This document shows, one piece after another, positions 32,872 to 41,041 of a DNA stretch of 64,000 nt. The position numbers and the translations under genes were made by a program. The notes below the pieces were generated by a model. That model saw nothing but the letters and a program-made list of their open reading frames with translations. It was not told the origin of the DNA and did no database searches. This DNA comes from JADGNZ01 sp963715895 (GTDB taxonomy: Bacteria; Acidobacteriota; Thermoanaerobaculia; Gp7-AA8). Position 1 is the first letter of the stretch; the number at the start of each line of letters is the position of its first letter. The DNA lies in the NCBI GenBank assembly GCA_963715895.1, contig OY970284.1, positions 2,356,001 to 2,420,000 of the forward strand, in the 5' to 3' direction.

Positions 32872-33752
32872 TCGAACTTAGATGTATGCGACGTGCCGCG
32901 AGTGGTGAATTTAGAGCTGTGAGAACTGCTGCGGGAAGTGAACTTCGATTCGTAAAACGTGCGGAGCCCGTTCAGGCGTCTTACGAAGAACTCGATGAGG
33001 GAAACGCTTTCGGTGAGGAGTTTGGCGATGCCTCGGAGGACGGTATCGGTGATTGAAAAACTCTCCGTGCGAGTAGTCGCGGTGGTCCGGGTCAGGTTGT
33101 CGGTGTCAGTGATGGTTTCGGGGAGAGTGTGAGCTGGCGTCCGGACGAGCGAATCAACGAGCGACGCGCCCTCAGAGAAAACCTTCGAAGCAGCTTTGAG
33201 AACGAAATCCGCAATAGTGAGGGTGTTGGTGTAGAGCCGAGCGGTGGTGCGCTGCACGGAATCGGAATCGGTGACTGTTTCGAGAAGAGAACGGCCGGTC
33301 GTCCGAATCATGCTGTCCAGTGATGAAAGCGCCTCGGTGAAGGTCTTCGCCGCGCCGTGGGCGAGCGAATCGATGGTTGAAACGGTCTCGGTGTAAAGGC
33401 GCGTTACCGTCCGGGCGAGGGTGTCTGAGTTGGTGACGTTCTCTACGAGCGATCGGGTGAGCGACCGGAGGAAGGTGTCGAGCTGAGTGATGGTCTGCGT
33501 GAAGGTCGCGGCTACTAATTGCAGAGATGCCAGCGTGTCGCTGTTTGTGATTGTTTGGGTGAAGGCGCGGGTAGTCGTTCGAACAAGCGCTTCAACGAGT
33601 GAGAAGGTTTCGCTTAGTGACCGGCTGGGCGTCCTGGCGAGCGTGTCGGTTGACGTGAGCGTTTCCGTGAGCGTCTGACTGTAGGCTATGCCAATAGTGA
33701 AAGGCACGCCGCCATATTCAAGTGAGCCGAGAGCTTGTGATCCGTACTGCAT
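32868..33752 (-). CDS. Fibre-like protein made of 18-residue repeats
   Basis: A 294-aa protein. After a short N-terminal domain it consists of about twelve repeats with the pattern xxxETxTxxDTLxRTxxR, e.g. LYTETVSTIDSLAHGAAK, TFTEALSSLDSMIRTTGR, SLLETVTDSDSVQRTTAR. It then ends in serine-rich KFTSRSSSHSSKFTTRGT-type repeats. Such short regular Thr/Ser/Asp repeats form extended fibres. The ATG at 33752, three bases after the previous stop, is preferred over 33824, which lies inside the upstream gene. Confidence 0.65.
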   Translation of the reverse strand: MQYGSQALGSLEYGGVPFTIGIAYSQTLTETLTSTDTLARTPSRSLSETFSLVEALVRTTTRAFTQTITNSDTLASLQLVAATFTQTITQLDTFLRSLTRSLVENVTNSDTLARTVTRLYTETVSTIDSLAHGAAKTFTEALSSLDSMIRTTGRSLLETVTDSDSVQRTTARLYTNTLTIADFVLKAASKVFSEGASLVDSLVRTPAHTLPETITDTDNLTRTTATTRTESFSITDTVLRGIAKLLTESVSLIEFFVRRLNGLRTFYESKFTSRSSSHSSKFTTRGTSHTSKFE

Positions 33753-33754
33753 GC

Positions 33755-34513
33755 TTATTCGATGTATATCCAGCCATAGATTCTTACCTGCGTTGGATTG
33801 GTTGCCCATGTTGGGGTGACCCACTTAACTTCCAGGTAATCTCCTTGCGCGACCGTTATGGCGAGGGCCGTGTTGTTGAAAACCGCAGGAGCGGCATCTT
33901 GCTTAAATGAAGCGGTGATCGTGGTGTCGGACGTGTTGTTCAGGCGCAGAGATATTGTGGAGCTTTCATTTGAGGCCAGTGTTCCGGCGCCCACGGTGTT
34001 ATCAAAAAATATGTAGCAAGCCTTAACTGTGCCGGCTTTGGGAACATAAATTCGGGCTGAACCTGCAGTTGTCGAGGGGAACTGCGTATGCGCCATTGAT
34101 CCCCAGAAGTACGTTGTCGCATCTATTGGAGCGAAAGCAGTTGAGCCCATGACGATCGGGAGTACGTACCCGGTGCCGGTGAGTGCGGGTATGTCGGTGT
34201 TGACCGTCTTTGCGGTCATGCCGGCGATCATCTTGTACGTTTTGCCGCCGGTGTTCTTCGTGCTCGCGGAAATGCTCTCCTGGCCGCGGGTAACGGTCAG
34301 CGTGTCGGTCGAGATCGCCGTGACCCGAACGATTTCCACGTTCGGGTCGTCGGAGGGATCGGCGTAGTCGGTGGAGTTCCACCAGACGGCATTGAACGGA
34401 GCAGCGGGCAATTTCGCGCCGTGGCCGGTCGTGAGCACGATGCTCGTCGCTGAGGCGTCATAGCCGGTGGAGACCGTTACCTTTGCAAAGTTTTTGGCGG
34501 TATCGAGCGACAT
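33755..34513 (-). CDS. Tail fibre/receptor-binding-type protein
   Basis: A 252-aa beta-rich protein, starting MSLDTAKNFAKVTVSTGYDA and ending in a jelly-roll-like domain (NNTSDTTITASF, GDYLEVKWVTP, VRIYGWIYIE). TLTVTRGQE in the first half resembles the short beta-hairpin motif common in phage tail proteins. It is flanked by other tail genes. Receptor binding is inferred. Confidence 0.55.
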   Translation of the reverse strand: MSLDTAKNFAKVTVSTGYDASATSIVLTTGHGAKLPAAPFNAVWWNSTDYADPSDDPNVEIVRVTAISTDTLTVTRGQESISASTKNTGGKTYKMIAGMTAKTVNTDIPALTGTGYVLPIVMGSTAFAPIDATTYFWGSMAHTQFPSTTAGSARIYVPKAGTVKACYIFFDNTVGAGTLASNESSTISLRLNNTSDTTITASFKQDAAPAVFNNTALAITVAQGDYLEVKWVTPTWATNPTQVRIYGWIYIE

Positions 34514-34516
34514 TCG

Positions 34517-35092
34517 TTACGACATCTGGAATTTCCAGGTCAGTTGGAGGGAATCGCCGTTTACGACGTTGATGGCGGAGAAGACTTGGCGGGCGAGCAG
34601 GGTGCCGGTCGAGGCAGCGTTCAAGACGCCGGACTCGGTCACGGCCTGGGTGCCGGTGACGGTGAAAGTGGTCTGGAGCTGGGCGGTGTCGTTCGTGACT
34701 GATGTCGTCACACGCGAGGCGGTGGCGCTTACGCGCGAAAGGCCGGAAGCTGCGAGCTCCGTCTGGAGGGTGGTATCGGCCACGTTCGCCGCGGTGTTTC
34801 CCGTCCCTGTCGCGATGTAGGTGAAGGCCGCTTCGCCTCCTGAGCCATTGGCGCGGGAAGCCATGCCGGCCTTGCCTGCGCTCGTCACAAGATTTGAGAG
34901 CGACTTCGACGTGCCCCAGTGGCCTAGGAGAAACGGGATCTTCGGGGCGTGGGGCGAGAGGATTCCGTGCTTCATGAGCCAGGTGAAGAGCCGGTTCTCT
35001 TGGAAGATCGGCTTCACATTGCCGTGCTGGTCACGTAGCACGTACTCGACGTTGTAGGGGATATCGAACTGTCTACTGATTACTTTCTGCAT
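34517..35092 (-). CDS. Tail-associated structural protein
   Basis: A 191-aa protein. AAFTYIATGTGNTAANVADT then LQTELAASGLSRVSATASR follow a motif frequent in phage tail appendage proteins (a stretch 'Y-I-A-x-G-x-G-x-T-A' and 'L-x-x-E-L'). It ends in beta strands, TWKFQMS. It overlaps the upstream gene by 20 bases and is three bases from the fibre gene. Confidence 0.55.
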   Translation of the reverse strand: MQKVISRQFDIPYNVEYVLRDQHGNVKPIFQENRLFTWLMKHGILSPHAPKIPFLLGHWGTSKSLSNLVTSAGKAGMASRANGSGGEAAFTYIATGTGNTAANVADTTLQTELAASGLSRVSATASRVTTSVTNDTAQLQTTFTVTGTQAVTESGVLNAASTGTLLARQVFSAINVVNGDSLQLTWKFQMS

Positions 35093-35375
35093 TGATTTCT
35101 AGGCCTTCGAGGTTGGCGATCGTCTCGTCGGCCTGTTTTTGAAGTTCTTCGACCTTTGCGTTTGTGATGGAGCGTTCCTGGTCCGCGAGATAGGTGCTGA
35201 GGAAGGCTTCAAGGCTTTGGGTGATCTCTTCCTCTGGTGTGTCGAGCGGGAAGCCGTGGCGGCCTTGGAAGACCGTGTCGCCGTCTCGTAGGATTGAGAA
35301 CGAAACGTCGAGGTAGTCAGCGTCGTCCGGAATGGAGTGCTGCTTCGTGACCGACGTGATGGTGAGTGTGTGCAT
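35073..35375 (-). CDS. Small hypothetical tail-cluster protein
   Basis: A 100-aa protein with a beta-rich first half (HTLTITSVTKQHSIPDDADY) and a C-terminal coiled coil (LQKQADETIANLEGLEI). It could be a chaperone or tail-assembly accessory. No family recognised. Its 3' end is inside the next gene by 20 bases. Confidence 0.5.
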   Translation of the reverse strand: MHTLTITSVTKQHSIPDDADYLDVSFSILRDGDTVFQGRHGFPLDTPEEEITQSLEAFLSTYLADQERSITNAKVEELQKQADETIANLEGLEINAESNQ

Positions 35376-35408
35376 GGATTAAGTGGGTGATTGATGAGGG
35401 TCGCTACT

Positions 35409-35450
35409 CCCTCAATCCCTGACCCTGTTGTTTCGGAGCAGGGTTGAGGG
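35409..35450. other. Stem-loop between head and tail gene groups
   Basis: CCCTCAA (35409-35415) pairs with TTGAGGG (35444-35450) and CCCTG (35423-35427) with CAGGG (35439-35443), with a seven-base bulge. It ends one base before the stop of the gene at 35452. There is no T-run leftward, so it is more likely an RNA-processing or attenuating structure than a full terminator. Confidence 0.45.
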
Positions 35451-35451
35451 A

Positions 35452-35949
35452 CTAGAGCGTGGAGCAGTAGTTCGCGAAGACGCAGGGCGTGTTCACGTAG
35501 ACGACTCCGGGGACGACGGTCGCGTCATCGAGGGCGGTCGTGCCGCCGACGAAGTTGCCGGTGCCGGTCGGATTCACAACGATGAAGCCAAGAACTGCTT
35601 CGCCGTCAGTGATGGTCGGGAAGGTGACGGCCGCGAAGGTCGCGGCTTCCGTTCCCATGTAGGTCTTCAGGGTTCCGGCGGCGTTCACGGTGAAGACGAA
35701 GACGTTAAACTTCGCATTCGTCACGGTGCCTACGAGAGCAGCCATGTCAGCGGCGGCTTTGGAGACCTGTGCGCCGTCGATGAAGCCATAGATGGTGTTC
35801 ACGCTCTTCACGAGAGCGGAGCCGCCTGTCTTGATCGCGAGTCCTCCGGAATTGAGGACGACGTTCGAAACCGCTCGTTGGAGCTTGTCGAAGAGGGTGC
35901 TGAACTCGGCGAGGGAGTTCGGGAAGACGATGGATTTGGTGCGGGCCAT
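35452..35949 (-). CDS. Putative decoration/minor head protein
   Basis: A 165-aa protein starting MARTKSIVFPNSLAEFSTLF with an N-terminal helical region and a C-terminal beta region rich in Thr/Val/Gly (GNFVGGTTALDDATVVPGV). It lies directly downstream of the capsid gene, where decoration or head-stabilising proteins are found. The start at 35949 excludes a leader that overlaps a palindrome. Confidence 0.5.
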   Translation of the reverse strand: MARTKSIVFPNSLAEFSTLFDKLQRAVSNVVLNSGGLAIKTGGSALVKSVNTIYGFIDGAQVSKAAADMAALVGTVTNAKFNVFVFTVNAAGTLKTYMGTEAATFAAVTFPTITDGEAVLGFIVVNPTGTGNFVGGTTALDDATVVPGVVYVNTPCVFANYCSTL

Positions 35950-35997
35950 TGAATGTGGATTGGTGAGTGATTGCGACCTTTGAGTCGTGTGCCTTCC

Positions 35998-36015
35998 CAT
36001 GGCCTGAAGGCCATG
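35998..36015. other. Perfect hairpin between capsid and next gene
   Basis: CATGGCC, loop TGAA, GGCCATG: a seven-bp perfect stem in the short gap between capsid (stop 36038) and the gene starting at 35949. It is probably an mRNA-stabilising or attenuating element in the late transcript. Confidence 0.45.
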
Positions 36016-36037
36016 AGAGACACGCGAATGGTCGCTA

Positions 36038-37144
36038 CTAAGCGAACTTCACGAAGGCGTGAGCTGCGAATTTCCTGCGGCCATCGGCGACTTTCGCGCC
36101 ATAGACGAAGAGGTCCTTGAAGGCGGAACCGAAGTTCCCGATCAGGTCCTCTTCCATGCCGGATTCGAGGGTCTTGTCCGCGAAGGTCAAGAAGCTCTTG
36201 TGTCCGGCGATGACGTGATAGCCGTTGGTGTTGTCGCCAACCACGCGGTTGGACTTGAACACCTTGAAGCTGAGAAGCTCGGTGATCATGCCTTGCTTCA
36301 CGAGCTCCTGGTACGCGGCGGGAACCGAGAGTTTGATCCCGGCGTCCTTCAGCATCGTCGGCTCGGCGGCAGGCGGGACGAAGACGTAGCGGTCTTCATC
36401 CGGCACTTCTGCTTCGTCGAGATACTGTTTGAGCGTCAAGAGCATCGTGAGGAACGACGGATTGGTTCCGGCGTTGTCGATGGTCTTCACCGTGTTCGCC
36501 TGGATTTCGTAGGCCGCTCCGGAGCCGATCGCGCCGCCCGTGTAGGCGGAGGTCTCGTCGTCGGAGTCGTCCTCGATCACGATTGCCGTGGTCGAAGAGT
36601 ACGTTTTCACGCGATACCAGACGGAGTGGCCGGCAGCCTTGAAAGGCTTCCCGACCATGCCGGAAGTGAACGTGGTGCCGGAGCCGGTAACAGCGCCGGT
36701 CGTCACGTCAACGGTGACGGTGCCGGTCGTGTAGGAGGTTCCGTACCACATGCCTGCGGCGGCGTCGGACCAGAATCCGAACAGAAAGGCCATGATGTTT
36801 TTGATGCGTTCATTGGCCTTCTGCGCGATGACGGTCGAGTGCGGGTCCTTGATGTAGGACGCCCACTTGTCGATCGTCTTCTCCGACCAGTAGAAGGATT
36901 TCTTCTCGGTGATCGAGAGAAGCGTGTTCGTCTCGTAAAGACTGTCGGGCGAAAGGTTCGCGCCGGTGTAGGTCTTTTCGGTGAGCTTCGCAAGCTGAAG
37001 GATGTTCAGCTTGGAGCCGACCTGGTTGATCTCGCCCTCGTAGTCACGGTTCACGAACGCCTCGATGGGGGCGTACTCGTAGATGTGCTTAAGCAGCCGG
37101 GCTGAAAAGCCTTCGGCTACTTTTGTTGCGTATGCACTGGGCAT
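36038..37144 (-). CDS. Major capsid protein with an inserted beta-domain
   Basis: A 368-aa protein, placed after a scaffold-type gene and the portal, the normal order. The flanking parts are mixed alpha/beta as in HK97/P22-type coats (an IKNIMAFLFGFWSDAAAGMW helix; FAAHAFVKFA end). Residues about 140-213 form an insertion, TGTVTVDVTTGAVTGSGTTF followed by VWYRVKTYSSTTAIVIED, that closely resembles the beta-module in the tail protein at 30689-32590. Such insertions lie on the outer capsid surface in related phages. The coat identity is inferred from synteny, size and composition. Confidence 0.7.
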   Translation of the reverse strand: MPSAYATKVAEGFSARLLKHIYEYAPIEAFVNRDYEGEINQVGSKLNILQLAKLTEKTYTGANLSPDSLYETNTLLSITEKKSFYWSEKTIDKWASYIKDPHSTVIAQKANERIKNIMAFLFGFWSDAAAGMWYGTSYTTGTVTVDVTTGAVTGSGTTFTSGMVGKPFKAAGHSVWYRVKTYSSTTAIVIEDDSDDETSAYTGGAIGSGAAYEIQANTVKTIDNAGTNPSFLTMLLTLKQYLDEAEVPDEDRYVFVPPAAEPTMLKDAGIKLSVPAAYQELVKQGMITELLSFKVFKSNRVVGDNTNGYHVIAGHKSFLTFADKTLESGMEEDLIGNFGSAFKDLFVYGAKVADGRRKFAAHAFVKFA

Positions 37145-37177
37145 AGTGTTGGTGAGTGAGATTCACCAACCGTCGAC

Positions 37178-37888
37178 TTAGTCGATCTGAGAAATGTCGT
37201 GAGTCTTTACGTACTCCTTGTAACCTTTCTCATCTGTCTCGCGAAGCTGTTTGAGTTCAGCGCCGGAGAGCAGTTTCGGCTTCTCGATTTCTCGCGGGCC
37301 GCCGTTGCCGGACAGTAAGCCTGGTGCTGGCGTCGGAGGGGAAATGGGTGACGGGTTCGAAGAAGATTCGAAGAGGAAGGCTGAGACGAGAGTCTCGAGC
37401 GGCGCTCCCCGATGCGTTGGCTTTTTCGCGAACTCCTTGAATGCCTGCTCCTTGCCTTGTAAGGCAGGTTTTGATGCGATGGTCAATTCAAGGTCGGTGT
37501 TCCAGCGCTGAGCCGCCTTCTCCTGCTCGCGCTCCTCGTGGAGCGAAGCGGTGAGGCGCTCTGTCGCGAACGTCCGGCGAGCCAATGTCTTCTCGGTGTC
37601 CGTCATGATTTCCCATTCCGGGAATGCTGCCTGGAGATCCGAGTCGGTTGGTTCGTTTGTCAATTCCTTGCGAGGAGGGTTCTCGAACTCGGCAAGCCGA
37701 GCGGCGAGAATTTGGGCTTCCCGCGCGGACTCCTTGAACTTCGTCTCGTAGTCGATCGACTGCGTGGCAGGATCGACGGAAAGCGTAGTTTCGGGTTCTG
37801 CGGGGGCAGTCGGCTCGCTTACCGGCTGCGGAGTTACAGGCTCCGGCTGTTCATCCGTCCTGAGTTCAGGGTTTGGATTCTCTGTCAT
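37178..37888 (-). CDS. Putative capsid scaffolding protein
   Basis: A 236-aa, acidic, proline-rich then helical protein: NPELRTDEQPEPVTPQPVSE at the start, a coiled-coil centre (FKESAREAQILAARLAEFEN) and a charged C-terminus. This is the composition of phage scaffolding proteins, and it lies between portal and capsid genes. The ATG at 37888 is used; an ATG six codons upstream is also possible. Confidence 0.65.
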   Translation of the reverse strand: MTENPNPELRTDEQPEPVTPQPVSEPTAPAEPETTLSVDPATQSIDYETKFKESAREAQILAARLAEFENPPRKELTNEPTDSDLQAAFPEWEIMTDTEKTLARRTFATERLTASLHEEREQEKAAQRWNTDLELTIASKPALQGKEQAFKEFAKKPTHRGAPLETLVSAFLFESSSNPSPISPPTPAPGLLSGNGGPREIEKPKLLSGAELKQLRETDEKGYKEYVKTHDISQID

Positions 37889-37949
37889 GAGGTTGGCCCG
37901 TCCCATCTAAGGGGTTTGGGCGGTTTGCGACTGGGTGAATTTGAAGGGG

Positions 37950-38237
37950 CTACTGCGCGGCGGCGTCTGCGGCTTCGAGCTTCGCGATGATCTTCGCCTT
38001 GGTTGTGTCGTCTTCGTCGAGCACGACATTCTTGGCGGAGGCCACTTCGTGGAGTTCGGCGAGGTTCATTCTTGAGTAGGGCTTCTGCTCGGGAGCTGGT
38101 TCGAGGCCGAGGAATTGGATTTCCTCATCGGGGAGATAGGAACGCCGCGCGGTCATGAATTCGCGATCGGCATCAGTCCAATTTGCCGGATCGGTTTTGC
38201 GAAGAGTGTCGAAGCGTTCTTTAGATATTTGGTCCAT
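37950..38237 (-). CDS. Small protein with HeH/LEM-like C-terminus
   Basis: A 95-aa protein. The last 40 residues (YSRMNLAELHEVASAKNVVL, then TTKAKIIAKLEAAD) read as the two-helix HeH/LEM or SAP-like motif that often caps phage head or portal-region proteins. The first half is charged with a DREFMTARRS stretch. No further assignment. Confidence 0.6.
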   Translation of the reverse strand: MDQISKERFDTLRKTDPANWTDADREFMTARRSYLPDEEIQFLGLEPAPEQKPYSRMNLAELHEVASAKNVVLDEDDTTKAKIIAKLEAADAAAQ

Positions 38238-38262
38238 GTGATTTTAGGTTAGCAACCGACCT

Positions 38263-38580
38263 TTAGATGTCAATGTGGAAAACTTCCTTTAAGTGGGAGC
38301 GGAGGGAGTCGCGCTGCGTGGTCGGCGTTTCGATAAAGAGTTTGAGCGTCTCTGTGAGTCGGGCGAGAACTTTGAAGTAGAGGTCGCGGTCCTTGGAGTT
38401 GTCGAGCTTCTGCAACTCGTCGTGCGCCCGCTGGTGCTCGATGGTGACGAGTCGTTTGACTCCATCGAGCGTGACTTCGGGAGCGGTCAAAATCTCCGAC
38501 CATGACTGGTAGGTCTTCTTCTCTTCAGCGGTGAGTTCGTCGAACTTGAGTCCGAGCCGTTCGAGTAGTTCGTGAAGCAT
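38263..38580 (-). CDS. Hypothetical helical protein next to portal
   Basis: A 105-aa, almost fully helical protein (LHELLERLGLKFDELTAEEK, then LYFKVLARLTETLKLFIE). Its ATG is one base from the portal stop. Not recognised; an assembly or packaging accessory is possible from position. Confidence 0.55.
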   Translation of the reverse strand: MLHELLERLGLKFDELTAEEKKTYQSWSEILTAPEVTLDGVKRLVTIEHQRAHDELQKLDNSKDRDLYFKVLARLTETLKLFIETPTTQRDSLRSHLKEVFHIDI

Positions 38581-38581
38581 G

Positions 38582-40294
38582 TCAGGCGGGTATGCCGGGG
38601 TTTATGGCGCTTGCGACGGCCGGTCGGGGCGGCGGAAGCATGCCGGGCGCGCCGGGGAGTCCTTGTCCGGGTGCTCCGGGCATCATGGCCGGCATTTGAT
38701 CCTCAAAGTCCATCACCTCGCGCTTCTCGTCGGGCGGCAGATCGAGCCAGGAGAGGATTCGTTCTTTCGCGATGCGCTGGAGGGGCGCGTTCATCGGGAA
38801 CTCGGTACGGGCTATCTTGAGTTTCTGGATAGCTTTCAGAGAGTCGGCTTCCTTCTCGCTCTTCAGGGTGACAACGCAGCTGTATCCCTTCGGGGCTTTG
38901 AGCATCTTCGGGTCGAGAACCTGCTCGTAGTACTTGCCGGATGCTGACTTCTTGTAAAGGGTGACGGGCTTCAGTTTGTCGGTGTTTGCGGAGACGAGCG
39001 CGGCGAACTTGTGGCCTAGCTGCTTGGCGTGGATGCGGGCGAACTTCGGAATGTCCTTCAGACGCTCGTCGGCCTTCGCAACCATGAGCTCCACTTCGCC
39101 GAGGGTCTGGGCGCCCTGCGCGGTATCGCCTTTCTCGACAGGAGGAGTGGCGGTCGCGGTCTGGACCATGTTCTTCATCATGGCCATCTCTTCCATGTGG
39201 CTTGCGAGTTCGGGAATCTCGATGTGCTGCAGGACTTCCGAGGGCTTTCCGGGCAGTCCGTAGAAGCCCCAGGGCGAAGGAGCGTAGCCGACCGGTGACC
39301 AGCCTTCCTTCGCGGTCGCGTCGTAGAAGTTCATGCCGTAGCCGCGGAGGATTCCGTTCTCGACGAGCTGCGAGAAGTACGCGTTCATGATCTGGTTCGG
39401 GACGCGCACGACATCGCCTACGCCGTCGCAGTTCCAATCGGTCGCCTCCACGTCGTCAGTCCAGGAGGTGAAGGTGAAGAAGTTCACACCGAGGAGTTCA
39501 GGCAGCGGTTTCTCCATGAGCTTCCGGTCCTCGGCTGTCACGATGATGTGGATCACGTCCTCCTTCGTGTCCTCGTGCCAGACCTTCTGCTGAATCTCGT
39601 TCATCTCGACATAGGTCTCGCCCTGGAGAGGAGTGAGTGTGTCCGGCGCGCCCATGCTCTCCATGCGCGCGGCTTTGTCCTGGGCTGCCTTCGCGTTCTC
39701 GGATGACTTCACGACACCGCGATCGCTTTTGAAATAGTCCTTCAGCTCCGTGACTGCCGCCTGGTCGTACATCGGGTTCGTCGCGATGTCGGAGAGGGTC
39801 TGGTAGATGCCGACGTGCGTCACCCGGCGGGCGGTGTCGATGTTCCAGGGCAGCGCGTAGCGATCGACGAGGATGTCGAAGGCGTCGTGGACGGTGATCC
39901 GCGGCATGCCATCGAGGATGTTCAGCTTCGTGTAGCTGCGGCCGTAGAGCCCGACGTTCTTCTTGTCCACTACATCGAGGAGCTCGTACTTGTTCTCTTC
40001 GGCGACCTTCTCCCAGTAGGCGTTCATGAGGAGTTCGCGGAGTCCGTCGTTGTCGTAGTCCTCGAAGGCGAGGTCGGCGGCTTCACCGGAGCGGGAGAGG
40101 AGCGTCCGGATGGTCTCCTTCATGAGCGGGACGTTCACGCTCTGCCGCTGCGTGAGCCGGTTCGTGATGACGGTGTCGCGGTAGAGCTGGTAGATCGTAG
40201 TCCACTGCGGATGCCGGCGCTCCCGCCAACGGAGGTCGGCTTCGAGGTTAACTTTGATCGTATCGATGGAGACGGACGGAGTGGATGAGGGCAC
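38582..40294 (-). CDS. Portal protein
   Basis: A 570-aa protein, the right size for a phage portal. It begins with a helical domain (LRWRERRHPQWTTIYQLYRD), has a central wing/stem with YDQAAVTELKDYFKSDRGVV and GLPGKPSEVLQHIEIPELAS followed by a long helix, and a Pro/Gly/Met-rich C-terminus (MPAMMPGAPGQGLPGAPGML) as in several podovirus portals. Position between terminase and scaffold/capsid supports the call. The start is a GTG without a visible ribosome-binding site. Confidence 0.75.
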   Translation of the reverse strand: MPSSTPSVSIDTIKVNLEADLRWRERRHPQWTTIYQLYRDTVITNRLTQRQSVNVPLMKETIRTLLSRSGEAADLAFEDYDNDGLRELLMNAYWEKVAEENKYELLDVVDKKNVGLYGRSYTKLNILDGMPRITVHDAFDILVDRYALPWNIDTARRVTHVGIYQTLSDIATNPMYDQAAVTELKDYFKSDRGVVKSSENAKAAQDKAARMESMGAPDTLTPLQGETYVEMNEIQQKVWHEDTKEDVIHIIVTAEDRKLMEKPLPELLGVNFFTFTSWTDDVEATDWNCDGVGDVVRVPNQIMNAYFSQLVENGILRGYGMNFYDATAKEGWSPVGYAPSPWGFYGLPGKPSEVLQHIEIPELASHMEEMAMMKNMVQTATATPPVEKGDTAQGAQTLGEVELMVAKADERLKDIPKFARIHAKQLGHKFAALVSANTDKLKPVTLYKKSASGKYYEQVLDPKMLKAPKGYSCVVTLKSEKEADSLKAIQKLKIARTEFPMNAPLQRIAKERILSWLDLPPDEKREVMDFEDQMPAMMPGAPGQGLPGAPGMLPPPRPAVASAINPGIPA

Positions 40295-41041
40295 CGGAGG
40301 AAGGATGTTTGGCTAGGGCTTTACCTTCATCGTAGCGACCGCACGTCGGGGGTAAAGGTTTGGCTGGGGATAAGTTTGAGAGTCGCGAAAACGGTTGATG
40401 GCGTCACCCTGGTGCGAAAACGCACCAATCTGCGACCAATGGCAAAATTAGAATAAATAGGTTTAGAATCAGTGATTTAGGATGTTACTTTTAGCAACAT
40501 GTGTCAACAGTGCATGTTGACTACTACTGAAAACTGGCTTACAACTCTCATTCGTCATTGGTTTTTAGCTCCTCATTAACGCTCAGATGCATGCGATATT
40601 GAGGAACGAAATCAAGGAAGTTTTGTTTGCTCCGTCTCAACCGGATAACACAGAACAGATTCTGCGGTTCCGGACCGAGCAACAAAAAAACACCATCGAG
40701 ATTAAAAACAAAAAAGGACCCCCAAAGAGGCGAGGACTCGGTAAAGGGTGACACCCGACCGGAGTTACGGCTCCGGCCCCGAGTACAGCACCTGGGCGTG
40801 CAGCAACACGATCAGGTTCCTTCGCTCATGCTCGGCTTCGAGTAGGCCGGTTGGCCCCGGTGCGTTTACGGCGCACGCACTCAAAAACCGCCATGCTTTG
40901 GCAGGTTGAGTCGCATTCTATCAGCGAAGACCCGTAAAATAAGTGCGTAGGCGCTAAAGTGCTGAAATTGCAGGCGCTTGTTTTTCTTGCGTAGGCGTAA
41001 AGACTATATTGAGCCGTCAGTAATGCGGTTAAGGTGGTCGG
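40295..41041. other. Structured non-coding gap inside the late gene cluster
   Basis: About 750 bases between terminase and portal, AT-rich in part, with no credible gene. Hairpins: GGTGCG-aaaa-CGCACC (40411-40426), GTCAAC with GTTGAC (40503-40521), CCGGAG with CTCCGG (40759-40776). Direct repeats TGCGTAGGCG-(c)-TAAAG lie at 40944-40959 and 40988-41002. TAGAATC at 40464-40470 recurs elsewhere in the prophage's gaps. It may hold the late promoter for head and tail genes, or a small RNA. Confidence 0.45.
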
